DNA from: Methylocystis sp. IM3
Lineage (GTDB): Bacteria; Pseudomonadota; Alphaproteobacteria; Rhizobiales; Beijerinckiaceae
Length of the DNA stretch: 64,000 bases
Reading direction: 5' to 3'
NCBI RefSeq assembly: GCF_038070105.1
Contig: NZ_JBBPBZ010000001.1
Span: 186,001-250,000 of the forward strand
The first letter of the stretch is position 1. Every line of letters starts with the position of its first letter. The notes below the pieces were generated by a model. The model worked only from the letters and a program-made list of their open reading frames with translations, was not told where the DNA came from and did no database searches. Shown piece by piece: positions 43,750 to 52,732 of the stretch. A program made the position numbers and the translations under genes.

Positions 43750-45817
43750 CTTCCCGTCTCCCTGACGTCCTCAGCTGTGCCTTGGCCGCCGCCACAACAT
43801 TCTCCGGCGTGAAGCCGAATTTCGTCATCACGTCCTTCAAAGGCGCCGAGGATCCAAAGCCGCGCATGCCTATCTTGGCGCCGTTGACGCCGACATAGCG
43901 ATCCCAACCAAGCACTGACGCAGCTTCGACCGCGACGCGCGCAACGACGTCGGGCGGCAACACCGCGTCCCGATAGGCTTGATCCTGCTGCTCGAACAAT
44001 TCCCACGAGGGCATGCTGACCACGCGCGAGCCGATACCTTCCTGGGCGAGCCTTTCGTGAGCTTCGATGCACAGCGCGACCTCGCTGCCCGTGCCAATCA
44101 GAATGACGCTCGGTGCGCCGCCCGCCGCATCGGCCATAATGTATGCCCCTCGCGCGACCCCTGCGGCCGGCGCGTAACGCTTGCGATCGAATGTCGGCAG
44201 TGCCTGTCGACTCAGCACCAGACACGCGGGCTGGTCTTTCAAGGCCATGACCACGCGCCATGCCTCGACCACCTCATTGGCGTCGGCGGGCCGCAGCGTG
44301 ACAAGATTGGGGATACTGCGCAGCGCGGCGAGCTGTTCCACCGGCTGGTGCGTCGGACCGTCTTGCCCGAGCCCGATCGAATCGTGGGTGAAAACCGTGA
44401 TGGTCGGAAGGCGCATCAGCGCGCTTAATCGCAGCGCTGGCTTCATGTAGTCCGAGAAGATCAGGAAGGTCGAACCATAAGCGCGCAGTTTTGATAGCGT
44501 CAATCCATTGACGGCCGCTTGCATCGCATGTTCGCGAACCCCGAAATGTAGATTAAGGCCTGCATAATTGTCGGGCTCGAAGTCTCCCGCGCCATCAAAG
44601 GCGAGTTTTGTTTTTGTCGATGGCGCGAGATCGGCGGCGCCGCCGATAAGCCAAGGATAATGCGGCGCAATGGCGTTCAACACCTTTCCGGAAGCGTTGC
44701 GGCTTGCGAGCCCCTTGGCGTCGGCAGGAAAGCTTGGCAGGTCTTCGTCCCAGCCGTCGGGCAGTCCGCCTTCGAGCAGTCGATCGAGCTGCGCCGCGAG
44801 ATCGGGATGTTCGTCCCGATAGCTTTGCACGCGCGTCGACCAGGCGGCTCGCAGTTCGCCGCCGCGGCGGCCGATGCCGTCGCGGAAGTGCTCGCGCACC
44901 CCGTTCGGCACCAGAAACTTGGCGTCCTCTGGCCAACCGTAGCTTCGCTTAGCCAGGCGAATCTCCTCGTCGCCGAGCGGCTCGCCATGCGCGGCGGCGG
45001 TATCTTGCTTGTGAGGCGCGCCATAGCCGATGTGGCTCCTGACGATGATAAGCGTCGGCGCGCCATCGTCGTTCCGAAATGCGTCGATCGCTCCCGCAAT
45101 TCGGTCGATGTCATTGGCGTCGCCGACACGCTGCACATTCCAGCCATAGGCGCGAAAGCGCGCCGCAACATCGTCGCCAAACGCGAGGGCTGTGTCCCCC
45201 TCGATCGTGATGTGGTTATCGTCGTAAATCCAGCACAGATTGCCAAGTCTCAAATGACCAGCCAAGGACGCGGCCTCGCTGCTGATCCCTTCCATCATGT
45301 CGCCGTCGCTGCATATCGCGTAAACGTCGTAGTCGAAGATCTGGAAACCCGGCCGGTTGAAATGCTTGGCAAGCCAGTCCCGCCCCATAGCCATCCCGAC
45401 GCTGGCGCCACAGCCTTGCCCCAGCGGCCCCGTCGTCGTTTCGACCCCTGTCGTCAACCCAAATTCAGGATGGCCAGGGCAGCGGCTGTCGAGTTGACGG
45501 AAACGCTTGATATCGTCGAGATCAACCGCGAGCCCGCCCGGTTGTTCTGCCTGCGGCTTGGCTGCCTTCACCCCAGTCAAGTAGAGGATGGAATAGAGCA
45601 ACATCGATGCATGCCCATTGGACAGCACAAAGCGGTCCCGATCAGGCCAGGCGGCGTCCTCAGGGTCAAACCGCAGATATTTTTGCCACAGCGCGTAGGC
45701 CACAGGCGCAAGCGCCATCGGCGTTCCGGGGTGGCCGGAGTCCGCCTGTTGCACGGCGTCCATAGACAGAGTCCGGATCGTATTGATGCTAAGCTCAGCG
45801 AGCGAACTGTTGCGCAT
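43736..45817 (-). CDS. tkt: Transketolase
   Basis: Thiamine-diphosphate enzyme transferring two-carbon units between sugar phosphates. 693 residues from ATG 45817. Motifs: AVQQADSGHPGTPMALAP, GPLGQGCGASVGMAMG, the ThDP site SDGDMMEGISSEAASLAGHL with WIYDDNHI, then the pyrimidine domain with FGVREHAM and VFTHDSIGLGQDGPTHQPVEQL. First gene of the leftward operon; an AAGGGA precedes its start. A 17-codon longer frame lacks support. Confidence 0.97.
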   Translation of the reverse strand: MRNSSLAELSINTIRTLSMDAVQQADSGHPGTPMALAPVAYALWQKYLRFDPEDAAWPDRDRFVLSNGHASMLLYSILYLTGVKAAKPQAEQPGGLAVDLDDIKRFRQLDSRCPGHPEFGLTTGVETTTGPLGQGCGASVGMAMGRDWLAKHFNRPGFQIFDYDVYAICSDGDMMEGISSEAASLAGHLRLGNLCWIYDDNHITIEGDTALAFGDDVAARFRAYGWNVQRVGDANDIDRIAGAIDAFRNDDGAPTLIIVRSHIGYGAPHKQDTAAAHGEPLGDEEIRLAKRSYGWPEDAKFLVPNGVREHFRDGIGRRGGELRAAWSTRVQSYRDEHPDLAAQLDRLLEGGLPDGWDEDLPSFPADAKGLASRNASGKVLNAIAPHYPWLIGGAADLAPSTKTKLAFDGAGDFEPDNYAGLNLHFGVREHAMQAAVNGLTLSKLRAYGSTFLIFSDYMKPALRLSALMRLPTITVFTHDSIGLGQDGPTHQPVEQLAALRSIPNLVTLRPADANEVVEAWRVVMALKDQPACLVLSRQALPTFDRKRYAPAAGVARGAYIMADAAGGAPSVILIGTGSEVALCIEAHERLAQEGIGSRVVSMPSWELFEQQDQAYRDAVLPPDVVARVAVEAASVLGWDRYVGVNGAKIGMRGFGSSAPLKDVMTKFGFTPENVVAAAKAQLRTSGRREDESA

Positions 45818-46038
45818 CGCGATTAGGTCCCTTCTTGGTGGATCTATGTGCTGATATCGACACCTCAACCGGAATCCTTGCGTCGAACGCCTCGTGCTCT
45901 ATGTCGTTCTCTCGCTACCTCTCGCGGCTCAGGCTCATGCGCGTATCATGGCCTCCTAACTCCTCCCGCGTCCGGTTGCTCTAATTGATATTTTAACTGA
46001 GTGTGCGAGAGCGGAGCGATTGAGGAGTTCTGACGGCC
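45818..46038. promoter_or_regulatory. Divergent promoter gap between tkt operon and ABC/glucoamylase pair
   Basis: The 221 bases separate two oppositely transcribed sets of carbohydrate genes. It is the natural site for both promoters and for any shared regulator. No clear palindrome or sigma-70 pair is fixed by eye. Confidence 0.4.
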
Positions 46039-47862
46039 ATGGGACAGCAAGAAGGCGAACCTCGGCGCGGAGTCGTCACCCCACCCTGGATATTTGGCGC
46101 GCTCTTGCGCGAAGCCATCACCATAGCGCGCGTTTTGTGGATCTCACGGGTTCGTGCGGCCTTGATCTGGCTTTCGATCGGGCTTGTCGTCGTCGTCGGC
46201 GCGACGGCTTACGGCCAGATCAAGCTCAACGCATGGAACAAGCCCTTTTACGACGCGCTTGCCCGGCGCGACTTGGATGGCTTTGTGCGTCAGCTCGGCG
46301 TCTTCGCCGTTATCGCTGGCGCCCTGCTGGGGTTGAATGTGTTCCAGACATGGCTGAACCAGATGCTTCGCGTGACCCTGCGTAGCGGGCTGACGCGCGA
46401 TCTCTTCTCGCAGTGGCTTGCGCCGAGACGCGCCTTTCTCCTCGCCGGAGCGGGAGACATCGGGGTCAATCCCGATCAACGCATTCAACAGGACGCCCAT
46501 CATCTTGCAGATCTCACCACAGATCTCGGCGTCGGCCTGCTCCAGGCTACGCTGTTGCTCGCGAGCTTCATCGGCGTTCTGTGGGGTCTCTCCGCTGGCG
46601 TAATCTTCCATGTGGCGGGTCGAGATTTCGCGATCCCTGGCTATATGGTATGGAGCGCGCTGTTCTATTCCGCCGCCGCGTCGCTCGCCGGCTGGGTCGT
46701 TGGCCGGCAACTCGTCAGTCTGGACGCCGAACATTACGCGCGCGAATCAGATTTGCGCATCGCCCTTGTGCGCGTCAACGAACACAAAGAAGGCATCTCC
46801 GTCTATCGCGGCGAAGCGGAAGAAGAAGAGAAGCTGAACCTAACCTTCGATCGCCTCCTCGTCGTGCTGCGTCAGCTCGTGCGCGCGACGACCAACCTCA
46901 CATGGGTGACGGCTGGCTACGGCTGGTTCACGATCGTCGCGCCCATCATTGTCGCGGCGCCGGCATTCTTCGCCGGAAATCTCTCATTCGGCGGCCTGCT
47001 GATGAGCGCCGGCGCCTTCACGCAAGTGCAACAGTCGCTGCGCTGGGTCGTCGACAACGCCGGCGCGATCGCCGATTGGCGCGCGACCTTGCATCGTGTC
47101 GGCGCTTTCCGCCTCGCTTTGCTCGAACTCGACAGAATGGGCGAAACGACGAGCCGGATCACGATGGAGACCACCGCCGGCGCGCAACTGATTATAGAGG
47201 ATCTCAAAGTGTTTCTTCCTTCCGGAAGCGTCGGCTTGAGCGAGCCTCGACTCGAAATCGGAGCCGGTCAGCGGATTTTGATCGTCGCTGCGGCGGGGTC
47301 GGGCAAGACGTGCCTTTTCCGCGCGCTCGCGGGTCTTTGGCCTTGGGGCGCGGGCCGGATCGAATTGCCCACGGGCGATCGGGTCATGTTCATGCCCCAA
47401 CGCCCGTTCATTCCCGACGGCGCCATCGACCGCATTCTCGCCTATCCCGACCCGCCGGAGACTTTTACGGAAGAACAGCTTGTTTCAGCCCTGACGCGCA
47501 TGAGACTTGGTCACCTCGCACCCCGACTTCGGCTTTCGGCAAGCGGGGACCCCGAGCTCTCCTATGATGAACAGCTCGTTCTCGTTTTCGCGCGATTGTT
47601 GCTGCGCAAGCCCGACTGCGTCGTCATCGACGAAGCGCTTGAAGCTTTGGCGTCTGAAGCGCGCGAACTCGTTTTCGATGTCCTCGCCAATGAACTAGCG
47701 ACTACATCGCTCGTTGCAATCGACGGTCCGCGCGCTGAGACCGCTCGCTATGATCGCGTCTTGCATCTCGTCCTCGATCGCAAGGGCCCGGGCCTCGCGC
47801 GTATCGAGGGGGTCGAGGAAACGCGCTTGACGCAAGCGCTCACGCTAGAAAGCGGAAGATGA
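46039..47862 (+). CDS. ABC transporter, YddA/SbmA-like fused permease-ATPase, divergent ATP site
   Basis: 607 residues. N-terminal membrane domain of the ABC_membrane_2 type (about six segments, 45-330; ALNAWNKPFYDALARRD-like LNAWNKPFYDALARRD, WLNQMLRVTLRSGLT, RIQQDAHHLADLTTDL), then an ATPase domain. The P-loop is AAAGSGKT, without the first Gly; the family signature LSxGEQ reads LSYDEQ; Walker B VVIDEALEAL is kept; and the switch His (usual SVGHR) reads DGPRAE. ATP hydrolysis may thus be weak. Family members move peptides or cofactors. ATGA overlap with the glucoamylase gene. Confidence 0.88.
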   Translation: MGQQEGEPRRGVVTPPWIFGALLREAITIARVLWISRVRAALIWLSIGLVVVVGATAYGQIKLNAWNKPFYDALARRDLDGFVRQLGVFAVIAGALLGLNVFQTWLNQMLRVTLRSGLTRDLFSQWLAPRRAFLLAGAGDIGVNPDQRIQQDAHHLADLTTDLGVGLLQATLLLASFIGVLWGLSAGVIFHVAGRDFAIPGYMVWSALFYSAAASLAGWVVGRQLVSLDAEHYARESDLRIALVRVNEHKEGISVYRGEAEEEEKLNLTFDRLLVVLRQLVRATTNLTWVTAGYGWFTIVAPIIVAAPAFFAGNLSFGGLLMSAGAFTQVQQSLRWVVDNAGAIADWRATLHRVGAFRLALLELDRMGETTSRITMETTAGAQLIIEDLKVFLPSGSVGLSEPRLEIGAGQRILIVAAAGSGKTCLFRALAGLWPWGAGRIELPTGDRVMFMPQRPFIPDGAIDRILAYPDPPETFTEEQLVSALTRMRLGHLAPRLRLSASGDPELSYDEQLVLVFARLLLRKPDCVVIDEALEALASEARELVFDVLANELATTSLVAIDGPRAETARYDRVLHLVLDRKGPGLARIEGVEETRLTQALTLESGR

Positions 47863-49331
47863 ACGAAGTCACGCCGCCGCTGCTGGACTGGGTCAGCGAC
47901 CAGGACCGTTTCTGCGCGAACGCGATGCTGCGCGCCGTCTCCGCGACGGCTCTGGTGAAGCATCGCCCCGCCATGCGGCAGACAATCCGTCCCGTGCGCG
48001 GCTCGATCCTGGCGTCGCCGGCGATGGACGCCTACGATCCGAAGCCGGACTATTTTTTCCATTGGCTGCGCGACTCTGCTATCGTCGCCGACTCGCTTCG
48101 CGAGTCGATCGAAGGCGCCATGTTGGGGCCTTCCGCCATTGAGCATCTCGTCGATTTCGTCGGCTTTAGCCTGAAGCTCTGCCGTCTGGACGGGCCGGAC
48201 TTCCTGCGTGAGGGTCTCTATCCCGAAGCGGTCGAGCCTTCCTTCCAAGAGCATGTGCGCTCGCGCGTGGAGATCGCCAAGATCGTCGGCGACGCAGTTT
48301 TCGGGGAGGGTCGCTACAACCCGGATGGCAGTCTCGACGTCCTGAAGTGGAGTCGTCCGCAAAACGACGGGCCCGCCCTGCGCGCGCTCGCGGTGATGCG
48401 CTTTTTCGCGCTCGACGCCTTCCGCGCCCGGGCGGGAGACGCGGCAATGACGCTTTTGCGCCACGACCTGGACTACACGCTCTCCTATTTGTGGGAGCGT
48501 TGCTATGATCTGTGGGAGGAAAACATAGGCTTCCATTATCACACGCGCCTCGTCCAGCAGGCCGCGCTCGACGCGGGCGCCAAGTTTCTAGCTGCCGCGG
48601 GCGACGCGGAGCGTGCGGCGGCCTGCGTCGCCGCGGCGAGCGAGCTTCTCGCCGAACTCGATCGGCATTTCGACCCCGAGGACGGCGTCTATCGCGGTCG
48701 CCTCGTCGAGACGGGATCAAATGCGCCGCTCGAGCGGCGACTCGATATCGCCGTGGTTCTCGCGGTGATCCATGCGGGTCGACGCGCCGGAGCACACAGC
48801 GTCGTCGATCCGAAAATGCTCGCCACGCTCTTTGCCCTGGAGCGGCTCTTCGACGAAGAATATCCGATCAATCGCGCGCGTCCCGCCGCTTGCGCGCCGG
48901 CGCTTGGGCGGTATCGCGGCGACAGCTATTTCAGCGGCGGCGCCTATTATTTCGCGACTCTTGGCGGCGCTCAATTCTGCTTTCTTCTCGCGCAGGCCGT
49001 CGCAGAAGGCGAAAGTGTTTTGGTCACCGAAGGGAGCCGCCCGCCGCTCGCCGAGTTGTTGCAGACACCCGCCGACACCCTTCTGCAGGGCGCGCTCGCC
49101 GAAAATCTTCGCGAAGCGCTGGCCGTCGCCGCGCTTCGTCGCGGCGACATGTATCTCGCCACCGTGCGCCGTTTCACGCCGGCCTCGCGCGAACTAGCGG
49201 AACAGTTCAGTCAGCAAGACGGCGCGCCAACTTCCGCCGACGATCTCACTTGGAGCTACGCCTGCTTCGTTACGGCGTGCGCTGCGCGCCGGCGCGCGGT
49301 TCAAGCGATGCGGGCGGCGCACGCGACCTAA
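47859..49331 (+). CDS. GH15 glucoamylase, cytosolic
   Basis: Glucan 1,4-alpha-glucosidase of family GH15 that releases glucose from chain ends of starch/glycogen-like glucans. 490 residues of an (alpha/alpha)6 barrel. Motifs: RPVRGSILASPAMDAYDPKPDYFFHWLRDSAIV near the start, DGPALRALAVM, YDLWEENIGFHYHTRLVQ, and RYRGDSYFSGGAYYFATLG. No signal peptide, so an intracellular substrate such as glycogen or imported oligosaccharide is likely. It overlaps the ABC gene by 4 bases and lies in the same transcript. Confidence 0.92.
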   Translation: MNEVTPPLLDWVSDQDRFCANAMLRAVSATALVKHRPAMRQTIRPVRGSILASPAMDAYDPKPDYFFHWLRDSAIVADSLRESIEGAMLGPSAIEHLVDFVGFSLKLCRLDGPDFLREGLYPEAVEPSFQEHVRSRVEIAKIVGDAVFGEGRYNPDGSLDVLKWSRPQNDGPALRALAVMRFFALDAFRARAGDAAMTLLRHDLDYTLSYLWERCYDLWEENIGFHYHTRLVQQAALDAGAKFLAAAGDAERAAACVAAASELLAELDRHFDPEDGVYRGRLVETGSNAPLERRLDIAVVLAVIHAGRRAGAHSVVDPKMLATLFALERLFDEEYPINRARPAACAPALGRYRGDSYFSGGAYYFATLGGAQFCFLLAQAVAEGESVLVTEGSRPPLAELLQTPADTLLQGALAENLREALAVAALRRGDMYLATVRRFTPASRELAEQFSQQDGAPTSADDLTWSYACFVTACAARRRAVQAMRAAHAT

Positions 49332-49524
49332 TTCATTCGATTTGTGGCCAGCAGATAAGCGACTCCTGGCTTCGGAAGTCCCCCAGGGAGGAGATCGTCC
49401 GAGGGGATGCATCTCGGGCGCGACTGCCCCGTGCGGTTCCCGAGAGCCGTAAGCGTGAGACCCTTCTGGCGACACAGGAAACGGATTTCCATTGCGACCG
49501 TTGACGGCGTGAGGCCCCCATCAG

Positions 49525-49605
49525 ATCGGCGTCAAAACGCCCTACATCGAGCCCGACAGCGCTTGGGCGAACGGCTCTTACGAAAGTATCAAGTCCGCAC
49601 TCTCC
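49525..49605 (+). pseudogene. IS3-family transposase scrap
   Basis: A 27-codon piece reads IGVKTPYIEPDSAWANGSYESIKSAL, close to the conserved GVKTxYIEPGSPWENGYxES segment before the last Glu of IS3-type OrfB. Nothing else of the element is seen. The remainder of 49332-49901 has no gene I can support. Confidence 0.55.
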
Positions 49606-49901
49606 TCAATCCGCTCGCGCCGGCAACGACCTATTGGCTCCACGGCAGGTCCGATGCGTGGTTGTTTAAATGCGCGGTTGGAAATGGTTTATCCTCGCCA
49701 CGTCGAACTGGTCTTCCCATTGCGGGGTAGAGCAAGGGAACGAACGAGCAGCTGAAAGCGACCTTCGCCATCGCGGCAATCTCCGCGCGCGACGTACAAC
49801 CAATGTCCCCGCGAATCGTCCGAGGATCCGTCGAGTGAATCTGCCAAAATGTCGCAAGATTTTTCCAGAAATCCCAGACTCACGCACCCGCCTCGCTCCA
49901 G

Positions 49902-51434
49902 TCAGAAATCGCCCCCGTCTGGCGTCGCTTTGGCGAATTTGACCGGAACGTTGTCTATCGACAAATCGCGCGCGCAAGCATCAGCGGCGAGCTTCACCGC
50001 CTCGGCCTGAGTAGGATAAGCGTGAATGACTTCGCTGAGGCGTTTCAGTCCAATATTGCAATTGATCGCGAGAGAAAGCGCGTTGATCATTTCGCCAGCG
50101 TGTCGCGCCACAATCGTTGCGCCGAGAATTTTGTCGCCGCCCTCCTCGACATGAACCTTAACAAACCCCTCATCCTCGCCGTCGATGACGGCCCGATCGA
50201 CATCCTGCATCAGAACAGTGTAGGTTTTTACCGGGACCCCGCGCTCGCGAATTTCGCGCACATGCAAGCCGACATGCGCAATCTCCGGATCAGTATAAGT
50301 GCAATACGGAATGACGAGTCCGCTGAGGCGATTTTCCTGTTGCAGCAACGCATTGCAAACGGCAAGCCGGGCGGCGGCTTCGGCTGCGTGGGTATATTTT
50401 CTGGACATGCAGACATCGCCTATTGCAAAGACCCGCTCATTGCTCGTCCGCAACCAATCGTCCACTGTCACACCGGCGCCGGCGGAGTACTCAATTCCGC
50501 CCTGTTCGAGACCGATATTTTCGACATTCGGCGCACGTCCAACGCCGACGATGAGCTCATCGACGACGCAAAACGATTCTTGTCCTGCGCTCAACAAGGT
50601 CGCGATTTTCTTGTCATCCTGCTTCTTGACAGCGACAACGTCCGTATTGAGATGAATTTCAACGCCTTCACGCTCCAAAACACCGGATAAAATTTGCGCG
50701 GCGTCGCGTTCCTCGCCGGCAAGAAACATTGGATCGTGCTGCGCTATAGCTACGGAAACGCTAAGACGGGCAAAGGTCTGCGCAAGTTCGCAACCGAATG
50801 GGCCGCCGCCGATCATCAAAACACGGCGGGGCATGTCCGCGCACAGGAAGACGGATTCGTTCGTAAAAAAGCCTACGTCTTGAATTCCTGCGATCGACGG
50901 CATCAGAGGACGTGATCCCGTGGCGATTATCGCGTATTCAAAACTCACTGTTTGGCCGTCGACCGCAATGGCGTCGCTTTCGATAAAGCCTCCCTCGCCA
51001 AAGAATACATCTATGCCGCTTTCGGCGAGCCGCTGGGCATTTTCGAGACGACTTAAACGCGACTGTATGCGGCGCATGCGCTCGAATGCGTAGGGCAAAT
51101 CGACCGCAATGTCATTCGGGCGACGCGCGCCGAAATTGTCGGCGGCGCGCATGTCGGCATAGGCGCGCGCCGAGCGGATAATCGCTTTGGATGGCACGCA
51201 GCCTGCGTTAAGCTTATCTCCGCCGATGAGTTGCATTTCGACAAGCGCGACGGAAGCGCCAAGACGTCGGGCTTCCTTGGCGGCGGTGACGCCGCCCGGA
51301 CCGGCGCCGAGCACGACGAGATCATATGTCTTCGCGGCTTGCGGGTTTCGCCACTGCAACGGACGAAGATTTTCAATCCGCGCCTGCGTGTATCGTTCCT
51401 CAGTATCGATCAATGGCGCAGCGCCGTCGTTCAT
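49902..51434 (-). CDS. Flavoprotein disulfide-reductase homologue lacking one redox Cys
   Basis: 510-residue FAD/NAD(P)-binding protein of the mercuric reductase/dihydrolipoamide dehydrogenase family. FAD fold VVLGAGPGGVTAAKEARR, NAD fold VLMIGGGPFGCELAQTFARL, FAD-binding VFAIGDVC, and dimer domain ending HAYPTQAEAVK, with the His-Glu pair. The redox motif normally GGxCLNxGCVPSK reads GGDKLNAGCVPSK: the first Cys is Lys (codon 51213-51215). It cannot form the usual disulfide and may be inactive, or an oxidase-like variant. Start ATG 51434 has GGAGG upstream and overlaps the previous gene by 4 bases. Confidence 0.88.
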   Translation of the reverse strand: MNDGAAPLIDTEERYTQARIENLRPLQWRNPQAAKTYDLVVLGAGPGGVTAAKEARRLGASVALVEMQLIGGDKLNAGCVPSKAIIRSARAYADMRAADNFGARRPNDIAVDLPYAFERMRRIQSRLSRLENAQRLAESGIDVFFGEGGFIESDAIAVDGQTVSFEYAIIATGSRPLMPSIAGIQDVGFFTNESVFLCADMPRRVLMIGGGPFGCELAQTFARLSVSVAIAQHDPMFLAGEERDAAQILSGVLEREGVEIHLNTDVVAVKKQDDKKIATLLSAGQESFCVVDELIVGVGRAPNVENIGLEQGGIEYSAGAGVTVDDWLRTSNERVFAIGDVCMSRKYTHAAEAAARLAVCNALLQQENRLSGLVIPYCTYTDPEIAHVGLHVREIRERGVPVKTYTVLMQDVDRAVIDGEDEGFVKVHVEEGGDKILGATIVARHAGEMINALSLAINCNIGLKRLSEVIHAYPTQAEAVKLAADACARDLSIDNVPVKFAKATPDGGDF

Positions 51435-52732
51435 TTCGCCTCCGATAGCCAGCCGCCCGAAAAGCCCGCGCGCCGCAAGCCGCCAACCACGTATGGACAT
51501 CGCTTCATGAGGCTCCAGGTCAGGCCAGTGCGATAGTTTTCGATCATCATGACGACGATGCCCTGGTCCAATCCCAGATGCCCGTTTGCGACCCATCCGC
51601 CAGGACCTTTTCCTGGCAGTGTCGGATTGAAGCCGCTCGCGAGACGGCCGTCGACGAGAACCTCCGGAAACGTCGCGAGCATGTGACGCAGTGACTCCAG
51701 GCAGCGCTCAGACGTAAAGGGAAGCGATGCAAGCATCTCGCACGGTGCGATGGTGCCGTCGTCCGGCCCGTATGGCGCGCCTCGCGCGGAATAACCGAGA
51801 AAATGTCGAAGCCTTCTCTCAACTTCGCGAGTCTGAAATCCCACTCCGCGACTGGCCGATAATCCCCAGCATTTTTCGCTATAGCCCACGAAGCCGTGAG
51901 GGTTGCGTCGGGCATACTCGATTTGCATGAGTGTGGCGCGCCGGGTGTTTTCGGCATAGTCGCACTTCTTTTCGCGCATGAAGGCGTCGCGGATTCCGCG
52001 AAAATCTATCCAAGCCTGCGAGAAGTGATGGATAAATAGCGGCCCAGCATAGAGGTGCGTGTAACCGTAGATTTCTTCCCATTGATAAGTGTGCGTCCAG
52101 GCGTCGAACGTGTTCGCTGGCAACGGATGCGTCGGCGAGGCAAGGCCGAGAATATAGAGAATTGTCGCCTCGTCGTAGCCGTCCCATCCGTAATGGAGAA
52201 AGCCGCCTTTTGGTCGCCAACCCTGACGCGCGGTCGGTTGATTATCGCACGCCCATTCCCAGTCCATCCGTCGATAGAGCGCGTCGACAGTCGCGCGGAT
52301 TTCCGCCTCTTGCGCGTCAGCTCCGTCGAAATAGACGCTTGCGACGAGCATGCCGGCGAGAAGAAGTGTTGTGTCGATAAGGGAGACTTCTGATCGCCAG
52401 GCCGGCTTGCCGGTCTGTATGTCTATAAAATGCCGGTAAAATCCCTTGTAGCCGGTCGCGTCGGGGTGATGGCTTTGTTCACTATTCGCGAAAAAGCGCA
52501 ACGCCGCGAGCGTACGCGCGATAGCTTCTGCACGCGGCATCCATCCGCGTTCGACGCCAATCGGATAGCAAGACAGCGCAAAACCGACGGCTGCAATGCT
52601 GCAGGGGTCGCCAGGGTCGCTCGAGTCCGCGATCAGTCCGGTTGCGGCGTTATATTGTTCGACAAAGTAGCCGAACGCGCCATGCGCAATGCGCTCAAGC
52701 AGCGACTCGTCAGTTTCCTCAGGCATTGGCAT
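51431..52732 (-). CDS. Glucoamylase-family protein (PF10091-like)
   Basis: 433 residues from ATG 52732. It has the (alpha/alpha)6 glycoamylase-like family features: RIAHGAFGYFVEQYNAATGLIAD, AAVGFALSCYPIGVERGWM, GWDGYDEATILYILGLASPTHP, PLFIHHFSQAWIDFRG and NGHLGLDQGIVVMMIENYRTGLTW. Members are linked to beta-glucan or starch-like glycans, but activity is unproven for most. No signal peptide, so cytosolic. It overlaps the GH39 gene by 14 bases; other in-frame starts exist up to 52822 and the choice is uncertain. Confidence 0.87.
   Translation of the reverse strand: MPMPEETDESLLERIAHGAFGYFVEQYNAATGLIADSSDPGDPCSIAAVGFALSCYPIGVERGWMPRAEAIARTLAALRFFANSEQSHHPDATGYKGFYRHFIDIQTGKPAWRSEVSLIDTTLLLAGMLVASVYFDGADAQEAEIRATVDALYRRMDWEWACDNQPTARQGWRPKGGFLHYGWDGYDEATILYILGLASPTHPLPANTFDAWTHTYQWEEIYGYTHLYAGPLFIHHFSQAWIDFRGIRDAFMREKKCDYAENTRRATLMQIEYARRNPHGFVGYSEKCWGLSASRGVGFQTREVERRLRHFLGYSARGAPYGPDDGTIAPCEMLASLPFTSERCLESLRHMLATFPEVLVDGRLASGFNPTLPGKGPGGWVANGHLGLDQGIVVMMIENYRTGLTWSLMKRCPYVVGGLRRAGFSGGWLSEAK

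Noticed and set aside
44660..45826. A 388-codon plus-strand frame opposite transketolase
   Set aside because: Shadow frame; the minus-strand protein has every transketolase motif.
46413..47567. A 384-codon frame overlapping the ABC transporter gene
   Set aside because: Another frame of the same strand, extremely Arg/Ser-rich, with no family signature.
49332..49524. Possible group II intron piece on the minus strand
   Set aside because: Some phrases looked intron-like, but no domain V hairpin or maturase was found.
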